This document shows, piece by piece, positions 25,894 to 34,909 of a stretch of DNA of 64,000 bases (its first letter is position 1; each line of letters opens with the position of its first letter). A program made the translations under genes and the position numbers. The notes under the pieces are model-generated. The model was not told the origin of the DNA, searched no databases, and saw nothing but the letters and a program-made list of their open reading frames with translations. Source of the stretch: Methylobacterium sp. WL1 (GTDB lineage Bacteria > Pseudomonadota > Alphaproteobacteria > Rhizobiales > Beijerinckiaceae). Where the stretch lies: NCBI RefSeq assembly GCF_008000895.1, contig NZ_CP042823.1, forward strand, positions 3,947,001 to 4,011,000, given 5' to 3'.

Positions 25894-28800
25894 CGCGCCG
25901 CCGCCGCGGCGTGCTCGGGATGGAACGGCGCGGCGGCGGCCCCCGTCCGCACATGGTCGAGGAGGGCCTGGACCGGGTGGCGGAGCCTCACGCCGTCGAT
26001 CAGCCTGGCCTGCGACCGGCAGGAATAGCCGTCCGCCAGAAGGTTGCCGCCGGGGGCCTCGGCCACGTGGCGCCCCCAGCTCAAGCCGTAGATCGCCTCC
26101 GAGGTGGCGCGGTTGCGCGCCTCGTGGCCGTAGGTCCCGGCCATGCCGCAGCAGCCCGCGGGCAGCACGTCGAGCCGCAGCCCGAGATGGGTGAACACCG
26201 CCTGCCAGTCGCGGACCGCGCCGGGGGCGTTGGTGCGCTCGGTGCAGTGGGGCAGCAGCTGCAGGGTCGCGTTGCCCGGCCGGGGCGCGATCCGGTCGAG
26301 CTGCGTGGCAAGCCATTCCTGCAGGATCTGGACCTTGGGCAGGTCGTCGCCGCCGAGCGCCTGGGCGTATTCGGACCGGTAGGTCAGCGTCATCGACGGA
26401 TCGAGGCCGACGAGCGGCACGCCCGAGCGCGCGAGCGCCCGCAGCATCGCGGCGTTGGACCGCGCCACCGCGGCGAACCGGGCCAGGAAGCCGTGCACGT
26501 GCAGCGGCTTACCGTTCGGCCGGTAGGGCACGAGCCACGGCTTGAAGCCGAGCGCGACCAGGAGCGCGCAGGCATCGACGACCAAGGCCGCCTCGAAATG
26601 GCTGGTGAACGCATCCTGCACCAGCAGCACTGCGCGCGCGCGCTCCGCCGAGGGGAGACGGGCCAGCGCCTCCGGGGTCGCGGTGGCGACGCCGAGTTCG
26701 GCGAGCCGCGCCGTCAGGTCGATCGGCGACAGGGCCGGGATCCCGACCAGGCCGGCCTTGGCCAGCAGCATCCGGGCGAGCGGGTTGGCCAGGGCCGCGT
26801 TGCTCAGGCGCGGCATCCGGGCGGCCAGCGGCAGGAGCGGCTCCAGCGCGGCCACGAGGTGGTCTTTCAGGGGCCTGGCGTAGCGGGCATGGTAGAGTGC
26901 CAGGAACTTCGCCCGGAAGGTCGGGACGTCCACCTTGATCGGGCACGATCCCGTGCAGGACTTGCAGGCGAGGCAGCCGTCCATCGCCTCCTTCACGGCG
27001 TGGGAGAAGTCATCGGCCTCGGAGCGGCGCCGGAAACCGCTGCGCATGGTCGCGAAAACATCGGCCCACCAGCCGGGGCGCTGGCGCTTCAGCTCCGCGG
27101 AGGGGTCCATGCCCGCCTGTGACGCCAGGCGCAGCCACTCGCGCATCAGCGAGGCGCGGCCCTTGGGCGAATGCCGGCGCTCCCGGGTCGCCTTCCAGGA
27201 CGGGCACATCGCGTCGTCCGGATCGAAGGTGAAGCAGGCGCCGTTGCCGTTGCAGTGCAGGGCCTCGTCGAAATCCTGCCGGACCGGCGGCGGGATCGTC
27301 CGGTCCTGCTCGCCCCGGCGGGGCACGCCGTCGATCCGGGTGAGCGCGCCGCCCCGGGCCGTGGCGATCTTGCCCGGATTCATCCGGTCGCCCGGGTCGA
27401 AGGCGCGCTTGACCGCTTCGAGCGCCGGCATCAGCGGCCCGAAGGTCGCGGGCACGAACTCGGAGCGGAATCCCTTGCCGTGCTCGCCCCAGAGCAGCCC
27501 GCCATACTTTGCGGTGAGCGCGACCACGCCCTCGGTCACCTCGCGGATCAGGGCGTTCTGGTTCGGATCCTTCAGGTCGATGGCCGGACGGACGTGAAGG
27601 ACGCCGGCATCGACATGGCCGAACATGCCGTAGCGCAGCCCCTTGGCGTCGAGCAGCGCCCGGAACTCGGCGATGAAGTCGGCGAGCCGCTCCGGCGGCA
27701 CCGCGGTATCCTCGACGAACGGGATCGGGCGCGCATCGCCCTTGGCGGCCCCGAGCAGGCCCACCGCCTTCTTGCGCATGGTCCAGAGTTTTTCGATCGC
27801 GTCGCCGCGGGCGATGGTGAAGCCGAGGCGCTTGGTGTCGGTCCCGCGCTCGGCCTCCAGCACCGTGGTGAGCCGCGCCAGGGCGGCATCCACGCCGTCC
27901 GCGTCGTCGCCGACGAATTCCACCAGGTTGATGCCGTGGACCGGCCGGCCGGCGGGATCGTCCGGGAAGAAGGCGCGGACCTCGGCCCAGATCGGGTCCT
28001 TGCGGGCGAGGCCCAGGACGGTGGAATCGATGGTCTCCACCGAGGCCGCGCCGAACGGCAGCAGCGCCTGGGCGTCCCGCAGGGCGGCGTCGAAATCCAC
28101 GTAGGAGAGCGCCACCAGCACCGACGCCTTGGGGATCGGCAGAACGTTGAGCCGCGCCTCGGCGATCAGCGCCAGGGTGCCCTCCGAGCCGCAGATCACG
28201 CTCTTGAGGTCGAACCGGCCGTCCGCATCGCGCAGATGGGCGAGGTCGTAGCCGGTGAGGCAGCGGTTGAGCTTGGGGAAGCGCTCGGCGATCAGCGCTG
28301 CATTCTCGGTGACGACCGTATCGACGGTGCGGTGGATCTCGCCGACCCGGTCGTTGCGGGCCTGGGCGGCTTCGAGGCCGGCCGCGTCCAGCGGCTCGGC
28401 CGTCCAGACCGTGCCTTCGGCGAGCACGCAGGTCAGCGCGAGGACGTGGTCGCGGGTCTTGCCGTAGAGGCAGGAGCCCTGACCGCAGGCATCGGTGGAG
28501 ATCATGCCCCCGATGGTCGCGCGGTTCGAGGTCGAGAGTTCGGGCGCGAAGAACAGGCCGTGCTCGGCCAGCGCCCGGTTGAGCTGGTCCTTCACCACCC
28601 CGGGCTCGACCCGGACGATGCGGCGCGCGACGTCGATCTCCAGGATGCGGTTCATGTGCCGCGAGGTGTCGACCACGAGGCCGTGGCCGAGCGACTGGCC
28701 GTTGGTGCCGGTGGCCCCGCCGCGGGGGCGGATCACGATCTCGGTGAAGCGCGGGTCGTCCAGCAGCTTGGCGATGCGCACGAGGTCGTCGCGCGAGCGC

Positions 28801-28973
28801 GGGAAGGCCACGGCCCCCGGCTCGACCTGATAGATCGAGTTGTCGGTGGAAAAGACCGCGCGGTCCGCGGCCGATACGCTCAGGTCGCCCGCAAAGCCGC
28901 GCAGGCGCAGTTCGGCGACCACCGCCTCATAGAGCGGCACGGCCTCGGTGTGGCGGGTCAGGACCGGGATCAT
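25890..28973 (-). CDS. FAD/Fe-S D-2-hydroxyglutarate dehydrogenase, YdiJ-like
   Basis: The 1027-residue protein combines an N-terminal FAD-binding (PCMH) domain (IVIRPRGGATGTNGQSLGHG, TSNRATIGGMISTDACGQGS), a FAD-oxidase C-terminal domain ending in FDPGDRMNPGKIAT, a ferredoxin-type segment (DGCLACKSCTGSCPIKVDVP), and a C-terminal CCG domain (PHCTERTNAPG, LPAGCCGMAGTYGHE). This is the architecture of E. coli YdiJ, a D-2-hydroxyglutarate dehydrogenase. It oxidises a D-2-hydroxy acid and passes electrons through Fe-S clusters to a downstream acceptor. The start at ATG 28973 is well supported. It is divergent from the gene at 29082. Confidence 0.9.
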   Translation of the reverse strand: MIPVLTRHTEAVPLYEAVVAELRLRGFAGDLSVSAADRAVFSTDNSIYQVEPGAVAFPRSRDDLVRIAKLLDDPRFTEIVIRPRGGATGTNGQSLGHGLVVDTSRHMNRILEIDVARRIVRVEPGVVKDQLNRALAEHGLFFAPELSTSNRATIGGMISTDACGQGSCLYGKTRDHVLALTCVLAEGTVWTAEPLDAAGLEAAQARNDRVGEIHRTVDTVVTENAALIAERFPKLNRCLTGYDLAHLRDADGRFDLKSVICGSEGTLALIAEARLNVLPIPKASVLVALSYVDFDAALRDAQALLPFGAASVETIDSTVLGLARKDPIWAEVRAFFPDDPAGRPVHGINLVEFVGDDADGVDAALARLTTVLEAERGTDTKRLGFTIARGDAIEKLWTMRKKAVGLLGAAKGDARPIPFVEDTAVPPERLADFIAEFRALLDAKGLRYGMFGHVDAGVLHVRPAIDLKDPNQNALIREVTEGVVALTAKYGGLLWGEHGKGFRSEFVPATFGPLMPALEAVKRAFDPGDRMNPGKIATARGGALTRIDGVPRRGEQDRTIPPPVRQDFDEALHCNGNGACFTFDPDDAMCPSWKATRERRHSPKGRASLMREWLRLASQAGMDPSAELKRQRPGWWADVFATMRSGFRRRSEADDFSHAVKEAMDGCLACKSCTGSCPIKVDVPTFRAKFLALYHARYARPLKDHLVAALEPLLPLAARMPRLSNAALANPLARMLLAKAGLVGIPALSPIDLTARLAELGVATATPEALARLPSAERARAVLLVQDAFTSHFEAALVVDACALLVALGFKPWLVPYRPNGKPLHVHGFLARFAAVARSNAAMLRALARSGVPLVGLDPSMTLTYRSEYAQALGGDDLPKVQILQEWLATQLDRIAPRPGNATLQLLPHCTERTNAPGAVRDWQAVFTHLGLRLDVLPAGCCGMAGTYGHEARNRATSEAIYGLSWGRHVAEAPGGNLLADGYSCRSQARLIDGVRLRHPVQALLDHVRTGAAAAPFHPEHAAAAAR

Positions 28974-29081
28974 GAACGCGTTCTACACCCGGCCCCTCGC
29001 GAGGGAAGATCGGCGATTATGTCACGTCGCCGCGAACCGGTCTGGCACCCCGCTTGCCACGGTGGCGACGGTGCGGAGCGG

Positions 29082-29426
29082 ATGCCCATGAACGCGAGCG
29101 TCGAACGGGTCAGGGATGCCCTGGCCGAGCTGATCAAGGCGGCCCTCATCTCCGACGACGCCACGAGCCTCGCCTGCCGCGAGGCCGGCCGGACCAAGCT
29201 CGCCGCCCTGGGCGCCGACCCGCCGCAGGCCGGGAGCCTGCGCATGGACGGGGCCTGGACGCTGGCGATCCAGCAGGCGGAGACGCCGGAGCTGGCGCCC
29301 GGAGAAGGCCAGGTGAACCTGACCCTGCCGCGCGCCTGCCCGTTCGGCCTGGACGAGATCCTGGGACCGGGCTTCGACGTCGATCTCGCGGTCGACCGCA
29401 TCCGCAAATCGGCCTCCACGGGCTGA
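29082..29426 (+). CDS. Hypothetical protein (114 aa)
   Basis: The frame encodes 114 residues from ATG 29082 (MPMNASVERVRDALAELIKA), with GGAGCG upstream. The sequence is soluble, with an amphipathic helical start and a short Cys-containing middle (TSLACREAGRTKLAALG), then GEGQVNLTLPRACPFGLDEI. I do not recognise a family. It is divergent from the YdiJ-like gene and upstream of rnr on the same strand; the 218 bases in between carry no other gene that I can support. Confidence 0.6.
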   Translation: MPMNASVERVRDALAELIKAALISDDATSLACREAGRTKLAALGADPPQAGSLRMDGAWTLAIQQAETPELAPGEGQVNLTLPRACPFGLDEILGPGFDVDLAVDRIRKSASTG

Positions 29427-29644
29427 TCGCGCCTGTTGAGGACGCGACGGCCACCGTTGCCGCGGACCGGCCGGAACCCCATCTTGCGGTGACGCGACCG
29501 AATTAGCGGTCCGGCGCCCGATCGCGGGCGCACGCCTTTTTCGAGAACCGTCCGGCACCACCTTTTGGCACCACGCATCAGCGCAGAGGCGGCAGAACCC
29601 GCCGCTCCCCGCCCTTCCCCACCCGCGAGCAGATCCTCGCCTTC

Positions 29645-31885
29645 GTGGCGGAGGCGACCGAACCCGTCGGCAAGCGGGAGATCGCCAAGGCGTTCGGCAT
29701 CAAGGGCGCCGCCAAGATCGACCTGAAGCGCATCCTCAAGGAGATCGAGGAGGATGGCGGCCTCGATCGCGGGCGCGGCGGCCTCGCAGCTGCCGGTCGC
29801 CTGCCGCCGGTGGTTCTGAGCGACATCCGCTCGCGCGACCGGCACGGCGACTTCCTGGCGGTTCCGGTCGAGTGGACCGGCACCGGCAAGCCGCCATCCA
29901 TCGTGCTCACGCAAAGCCGCGGACCGCGCAAGGGCAACCGCCCGGCCGCCGGGATCGGCGACCGCGCCCTCGTCCGGGTCGAGCGCGACGCCGAGGGCGG
30001 CTATACCGGCCGGGTCATCAAGGTCATCGGAAAGAACAAGGCCGAGATCATCGGCGTCTACCGCGCCGGGGCGCAGGGCGGCCGGATCGTGCCGGTCGAG
30101 AAGCGCTCGCAGGGCCGCGAGATCCTGATCCCGCCCGGCGAGGAGGGTCAGGCCCGGGACGGCGACCTCGTCAGCGTATCGCTGGAGCGGGAGACGCGCT
30201 TCGGCCTGCCGCGGGGCCGGGTCCGGGAACGGCTCGGCTCGCTCGGCTCCGAGAAGGCCGTGAGTCTGATCGCGATCCACCTGCACAACATCCCGCACGT
30301 ATTCTCGGACGCGACCCTGGCCGAGGCCGATGCAGCGGCCCCCGCCCCGCTCAAAGGTCGCGAGGATTGGCGCGACCGCCCGCTGCTGACCATCGATCCG
30401 CCGGACGCCAAGGACCACGACGACGCCGTGATGGCGGAGCCTGATCACGACCCGGCCAATCCGGGCGGCTTCCTCGTCACGGTGGCGATCGCGGATGTCG
30501 CGGCCTATGTCCGCCCCGGCTCGAGCCTCGACCGCGAGGCGCTGGAGCGGGGCAACTCGGTCTATTTCCCCGACCGCGTCGTGCCGATGCTGCCGGAGCG
30601 GATCTCCAACGATCTGTGCTCCCTGCGCGAGGGCGAGGACCGCCCGGCCATCGCGGTCCGGATGGTGATCGCCGCCGATGGGGTGAAGCGCCGCCACACG
30701 TTCCACCGGGTGATGATGCGCTCCCGGGCCAAGCTCGCCTACGCGCAGGCGCAAGCCGCCATCGACGGGCAGGCGGATGCCGCAACGGAGCCACTGTTGG
30801 AGACGGTGCTGCGCCCGCTCTGGGCGGCCTACGCGGCCCTGCGCGAGGCCCGGGACAGCCGCGGGCCGCTCGCGCTCGACCTGCCCGAGCGCAAGGTGCT
30901 GCTCTCGCCCGAGGGCGCGGTCGACCGGGTGATCGTGCCGGAGCGCCTCGACGCGCACCGGCTGATCGAGGAGTTCATGATCCAGGCCAACGTCGCCGCC
31001 GCCGAGACCCTGGAGGCGGCCAAGCAGGCGCTGATCTACCGGGTGCACGACGAGCCGGCGCAGGAGAAGATGCAGGCGCTCGGCGAGGTCCTGGCCTCGG
31101 TCGGGATCAAGCTGCCCAAGGAGGGGGCGCTGCGCCCCGCCTTGTTCAACCGCATCCTCGGATCGGTGGCCGGCAGCGAGCACGCGACCTTCATCAACGA
31201 GGTGGTGCTGCGCTCCCAGGCCCAGGCCGTCTACGCCTCCGAGAACCTGGGCCATTTCGGGCTGAACCTGCGCCGCTACGCGCATTTCACCTCGCCGATC
31301 CGCCGCTACGCCGACCTGATCGTCCACCGAGCGCTGATCGCCGCCTGCCGGCTCGGCGCCGACGGCCTGCCCGCGGAGGTGTCGGTGGGCGAGCTCGCGC
31401 AGATCGGCGAGCAGATCTCGGCGGCCGAACGCCGCGCCATGGCGGCGGAGCGCGAGACCATCGACCGGCTGATCGCGCACCATCTCGTCGACCGGATCGG
31501 GGCGACCTTCGCGGGACAGATCGCGGGCGTCACGCGGTCGGGCCTGTTCATCAAGCTCGACGAGACCGGCGCGGACGGGTTCGTGCCGATCTCGCAGCTC
31601 GGCGCCGACTATTTCCGCCACGAGGAGGCCCGTCACGCCCTCGTGGGTGAGCGCAGCGGCGAGACTTTCCGGCTCGGCGACCGCGTCGAGGTCCGCCTGG
31701 TCGAGGCCGCGCCGGTGGCGGGGGCGCTCCGCTTCGAGCTGCTGAGCGCGGGCCAGACCCGCTCCGGGTCCAGCAAGGACGGCGCCGGCCGGAAGCCCGG
31801 CGGGCGGCCGTTCAAGGCCGCCCCCTCCGGCCGCCCGCCCGGCATCCGCAACTCCGGCACGCGCCATCGCGGCTCGCGCCGGTGA
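29645..31885 (+). CDS. rnr: Ribonuclease R
   Basis: The roughly 746-residue 3'-to-5' exoribonuclease has an N-terminal winged helix-turn-helix (GKREIAKAFGIKGAAKIDLK), cold-shock domains, the RNB catalytic domain with metal acids (LTIDPPDAKDHDDAVMAE, IADVAAYVRPGSSLDREA, HFTSPIRRYADLIVHRALI), an S1 domain (GATFAGQIAGVTRSGLFIKL) and a basic tail. The only start codon in this frame is GTG 29645, which cuts the usual TREQILAF segment. A TTG at 29566 in another frame gives MAPRISAEAAEPAAPRP and would join perfectly if one C were restored near 29613. It starts the conserved rnr-DUF983-NUDIX-MFS-rpmG string. Confidence 0.93.
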   Translation: MAEATEPVGKREIAKAFGIKGAAKIDLKRILKEIEEDGGLDRGRGGLAAAGRLPPVVLSDIRSRDRHGDFLAVPVEWTGTGKPPSIVLTQSRGPRKGNRPAAGIGDRALVRVERDAEGGYTGRVIKVIGKNKAEIIGVYRAGAQGGRIVPVEKRSQGREILIPPGEEGQARDGDLVSVSLERETRFGLPRGRVRERLGSLGSEKAVSLIAIHLHNIPHVFSDATLAEADAAAPAPLKGREDWRDRPLLTIDPPDAKDHDDAVMAEPDHDPANPGGFLVTVAIADVAAYVRPGSSLDREALERGNSVYFPDRVVPMLPERISNDLCSLREGEDRPAIAVRMVIAADGVKRRHTFHRVMMRSRAKLAYAQAQAAIDGQADAATEPLLETVLRPLWAAYAALREARDSRGPLALDLPERKVLLSPEGAVDRVIVPERLDAHRLIEEFMIQANVAAAETLEAAKQALIYRVHDEPAQEKMQALGEVLASVGIKLPKEGALRPALFNRILGSVAGSEHATFINEVVLRSQAQAVYASENLGHFGLNLRRYAHFTSPIRRYADLIVHRALIAACRLGADGLPAEVSVGELAQIGEQISAAERRAMAAERETIDRLIAHHLVDRIGATFAGQIAGVTRSGLFIKLDETGADGFVPISQLGADYFRHEEARHALVGERSGETFRLGDRVEVRLVEAAPVAGALRFELLSAGQTRSGSSKDGAGRKPGGRPFKAAPSGRPPGIRNSGTRHRGSRR

Positions 31886-31908
31886 CCCGGCCGGTGTAGG
31901 CTTTGGTC

Positions 31909-32379
31909 ATGGCCACCGACGCGATTCCCGTGCGCACCCGCCTGATCCCCGCGATGGCGCGGGGCTTTATCGGCCGCTGTCCCCATTGTGGGCAGGGCCG
32001 GATCTTCGGACGCTTCCTGAAGGTGCGCCCGGAATGCGACGCCTGCGGGCTGGAACTGCACCATCACCGCGCGGACGATCTGCCGCCCTACGTGGTGATC
32101 TTCATCGTCGCCCACATCGTCGGCTACCTGATCCTGGAGACCGAGACCGCCTACGATGTCCCGTTGTGGGTCGAGATGGGCGTCTGGCCGGTCTTCACGC
32201 TCCTGTTCGCCCTCGCGTTGCTCCAGCCGGTCAAGGGTGCCGTCGTCGGGTTGCAATACGCCCTTGGCATGCACGGCTTCGCCACGTTACCGCGGGGCCG
32301 CCCCGTTTCGGGGTTGAAGGAGACACGCCTTGCCGCAGCCGGAGCCGCAGCAGGAATCCGAGATCGCGACCAGCCCTGA
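31909..32379 (+). CDS. DUF983 family membrane protein
   Basis: The 156-residue protein starts at ATG 31909. It has two Cys pairs at the N-terminus (GRCPHCGQGRIF, ECDACGLEL), a zinc-ribbon-like arrangement, then two hydrophobic segments (YVVIFIVAHIVGYLIL, MGVWPVFTLLFALALLQPV). This is the DUF983 pattern, of unknown function. It follows rnr by 23 bases and its 3' end overlaps the NUDIX gene by 50 bases. The C-terminal 30 residues past LGMHGF look less conserved. Confidence 0.87.
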   Translation: MATDAIPVRTRLIPAMARGFIGRCPHCGQGRIFGRFLKVRPECDACGLELHHHRADDLPPYVVIFIVAHIVGYLILETETAYDVPLWVEMGVWPVFTLLFALALLQPVKGAVVGLQYALGMHGFATLPRGRPVSGLKETRLAAAGAAAGIRDRDQP

Positions 32380-33079
32380 GCGGACGCCGTCCCCGGCGCG
32401 CCTGCGCCCGCGGGACGCCGCCACCCTGATCGTGCTGGACCGGCGCGGGAAGGGCGGCCCGAAGGTCCTGATGGGCCGCCGCAACCCGCGCCTCGCCTTC
32501 ATGCCCGGGCAGTTCGTGTTCCCCGGGGGCCGTATCGAACTCGGCGACCGCCACATGCCGGTGGCCGGCGCACTGCCCGACTACGCCGAGGCCGCGCTGA
32601 CCCGTCAGGTCTCCCGGCCGCCGCACCATCTCGGCCGGGCGCTGGCGCTGGCCGCCATCCGGGAGACCTACGAGGAGACCGGCCTGCTGCTCGGCACGAA
32701 CGAGCACGGCGCCCCCGAGACCGCCCCCGCGGGCTGGGAGGCCTTCGCCCGGCACGGGATCCTGCCGGACCTGGAGGCGCTGCACCTCGTGGCCCGGGCG
32801 ATCACCCCGCCCAAGCGCGTCCGCCGGTTCGACACGCGGTTCTTCGCCGTCGATCGCCGCATGGTCGTGGCCGAGGAGGCCGGCCGGGTGAGCCCCGAGG
32901 CCGAGTTCACCGAGCTCGCCTGGGTCCGCCTGGACGCGGCGCGCAAGCTCGACCTGCCGTTCATCACCCGCGCCATCCTGGACGATCTGGAGGCGCAGAT
33001 CGCAGCCGATTTCGCGCCGCACCGGATGATCCCCTTCCACTACGAGCGCTACGGGCGCCGGGAACGAGTCGCGTTGTGA
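32330..33079 (+). CDS. NUDIX hydrolase
   Basis: The 249-residue protein contains a Nudix fold with the box split by an insertion: FMPGQFVFPGGRIELGD, then AIRETYEETGLLLG, where the REx2EE core binds the metal. Nudix enzymes hydrolyse nucleoside diphosphates linked to other groups; the substrate is unknown. The start is a TTG at 32330 preceded by AAGGAGA, inside the 3' end of the DUF983 gene. The stop overlaps the GTG of the following MFS gene, so the string is tightly coupled. Confidence 0.88.
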   Translation: MPQPEPQQESEIATSPERTPSPARLRPRDAATLIVLDRRGKGGPKVLMGRRNPRLAFMPGQFVFPGGRIELGDRHMPVAGALPDYAEAALTRQVSRPPHHLGRALALAAIRETYEETGLLLGTNEHGAPETAPAGWEAFARHGILPDLEALHLVARAITPPKRVRRFDTRFFAVDRRMVVAEEAGRVSPEAEFTELAWVRLDAARKLDLPFITRAILDDLEAQIAADFAPHRMIPFHYERYGRRERVAL

Positions 33080-34266
33080 ATGTTTCGGACAGGCCGGACC
33101 GGATCGTCGCGGGACGCGGGATCGGACCGGACACCGTGGCGGCGATCACCGCCGCCATCGCCTGCGTCACCGTGGTCGGCATCGGCCTCAGCCTGTCGAT
33201 CCCGCTCCTGTCGATCGAGCTGGAGCGGCGCGGCGCGTCGAGCACGCTGATCGGGCTCAACACCGCGGTCGCCGGCATCGCCAGCATCTGCACGGTCCCG
33301 TTCGTCCCGCGACTGGCCGCGCGGATCGGCGTCGCGCCGCTCCTGTGTCTCGCCCTGGTCGTGGGGGCGGTGAGCCTCGCCGCCTTTCCGATGGTGCCGG
33401 GCATCGCCCTGTGGTTCCCGCTGCGCTTCGTGTTCTCGGCGACGCTCGGCGCACTGTTCGTGCTGTCCGAGTACTGGATCAACGCCGCCGCCCCGCCGGA
33501 GCGCCGGGGCCTGGTGATGGGCATCTACGCCACCGTGCTGGCAGCGGGCTTCGCGGTCGGGCCGGCGCTCCTGGTCCTCGTCGGGACCGAGGGCTTGCCC
33601 CCCTACCTGACCGGTGCCGCCCTGATGCTGGCCGGCGGCCTGCCGATCGTCCTCGCCCGAGGCCTTTCGCCGACCATCGAGCACGGTTCCGGCCGCAGCC
33701 TCCTCGCCTATCTGCGCTTCGCCCCCGGGGCGCTGCTCGCCGCCCTCGCGTACGGGGCGGTGGAGACCGGGATCTTCGCGATCCTGCCGCTCTACGGCCT
33801 GCGCCTGGGCTACGACGCACAGGGCGCGGCCGGCCTCGTCAGCCTGATCGCGCTCGGCAACGTGCTGTTCCAGATCCCGTTCGGCTGGCTTGCCGACCGC
33901 GTCGACCGGGGCGCGGTGCTCCTCGGCGCGGGCCTGGCCGGGGCGGCGGGCTCGGCCCTGATCCCGCTGGCCTCCGGGTCGCCGCTGGCGCTCGGCCTGG
34001 TCCTGTTCGCCTGGGGCGGCATCGCCGGGACGCTCTACACGGTCGGCCTGACCACGCTGGGCGACCGGGTCCCGGCCTCCGACCTCGCGGGCGCCAACGC
34101 GGCCTTCGTGGTGCTGTACAATGTCGGCCTGATGCTCGGGCCGCCGCTGATCGGCGGGGGGCTCGACCTCGTGCCGCCGCACGGCTTCGCGTGGGCGCTG
34201 CTGGCACTGTTCCTGGTCTTCTTGTCGAGCCTCGCCATGATGGAGCGATCCGCCGCGCGGTCTTGA
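33076..34266 (+). CDS. MFS transporter
   Basis: The 396-residue protein has twelve predicted helices and an MFS fold of the YcaD/sugar-efflux type (IGLSLSIPLLSIELERRGAS, AARIGVAPLLCLALVVGAVS, FPLRFVFSATLGALFVLSEY). GTG 33076 overlaps the NUDIX stop. The substrate is unknown. It is found at this position, upstream of rpmG, in many related genomes. Confidence 0.87.
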   Translation: MNVSDRPDRIVAGRGIGPDTVAAITAAIACVTVVGIGLSLSIPLLSIELERRGASSTLIGLNTAVAGIASICTVPFVPRLAARIGVAPLLCLALVVGAVSLAAFPMVPGIALWFPLRFVFSATLGALFVLSEYWINAAAPPERRGLVMGIYATVLAAGFAVGPALLVLVGTEGLPPYLTGAALMLAGGLPIVLARGLSPTIEHGSGRSLLAYLRFAPGALLAALAYGAVETGIFAILPLYGLRLGYDAQGAAGLVSLIALGNVLFQIPFGWLADRVDRGAVLLGAGLAGAAGSALIPLASGSPLALGLVLFAWGGIAGTLYTVGLTTLGDRVPASDLAGANAAFVVLYNVGLMLGPPLIGGGLDLVPPHGFAWALLALFLVFLSSLAMMERSAARS

Positions 34267-34372
34267 CCTGCGGGGTCCGATCGGGCATTGACCGGCCCGT
34301 ATTCGGCCGGGCCTTCCCGGCCATTTGCGTTTCGCTCACGCGGAATGCCGCACCCTGCAGGAGCGCCGCGCC

Positions 34373-34540
34373 ATGGCTAAGGCCGTCACCGTCAAGATCA
34401 AGCTCGTCTCCACCGCCGACACGGGCTATTTCTACGTCACCAAGAAGAACTCCCGCACGCAGACCGAGAAGCTGACGATGCGCAAGTACGATCCGGTCGC
34501 GCGCAAGCACGTCGACTTCAAGGAAACCAAGATCAAGTAA
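34373..34540 (+). CDS. rpmG: 50S ribosomal protein L33
   Basis: The 55-residue ribosomal protein L33 ([20 protein letters not shown], then [19 protein letters not shown], ending ETKIK) is complete. It lacks the CxxC zinc ribbon, so it is the zinc-independent form. GCAGGAG stands upstream of ATG 34373. A strong rho-independent terminator follows at 34579. Confidence 0.97.
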   Translation: MAKAVTVKIKLVSTADTGYFYVTKKNSRTQTEKLTMRKYDPVARKHVDFKETKIK

Positions 34541-34578
34541 GCTCGCGGGACCCATCCCGGTCCAGCCGCGACCTCGAG

Positions 34579-34606
34579 GCCGCTCCGGAGACGGGGCGGC
34601 TTTTTT
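34579..34606 (+). terminator. Rho-independent terminator after rpmG
   Basis: GCCGCTCC (34579-34586) pairs with GGGGCGGC (34593-34600), with one G-T wobble, around the loop GGAGAC, followed by six T's (34601-34606). It lies 38 bases past the rpmG stop. Confidence 0.88.
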
Positions 34607-34768
34607 CGTGCCCTGCCGGGACAGGGTGACGAACGATCCTGCCCGGCGCCGCGGACGGGGCCGGGGCGACGCCCGACCATAGTCTCGCCGCGTTCCGGGC
34701 GCTGCCTGACCCGGCTCCGGGATCCGTCTCCCTCCGCACTGGCCGGACCGGCCAAGGGAGCGCGCACG

Positions 34769-34897
34769 GTGTTCAGAGTTCTGCTGACGATCCTGACGGT
34801 CCTGGCGGTGCTCACGGCCCGCCTCGTCCTCAAGCTGCCGCTGATTCCCTATCGGGCCGTCCGCGGGTTGGTGCGAGGCCTGTTCGCGCCGGCCTGA
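34769..34897 (+). CDS. Small membrane protein (42 aa)
   Basis: From GTG 34769, preceded by AAGGGAG, a 42-residue frame encodes one hydrophobic helix (FRVLLTILTVLAVLTARLVL) and a basic amphipathic tail (YRAVRGLVRGLFAPA). The size and layout resemble small single-pass membrane proteins. It lies between the rpmG terminator and the convergent LysR gene, and so needs its own promoter. No family is recognised. Confidence 0.5.
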   Translation: MFRVLLTILTVLAVLTARLVLKLPLIPYRAVRGLVRGLFAPA

Positions 34898-34909
34898 ACG
34901 CGCACCCTC

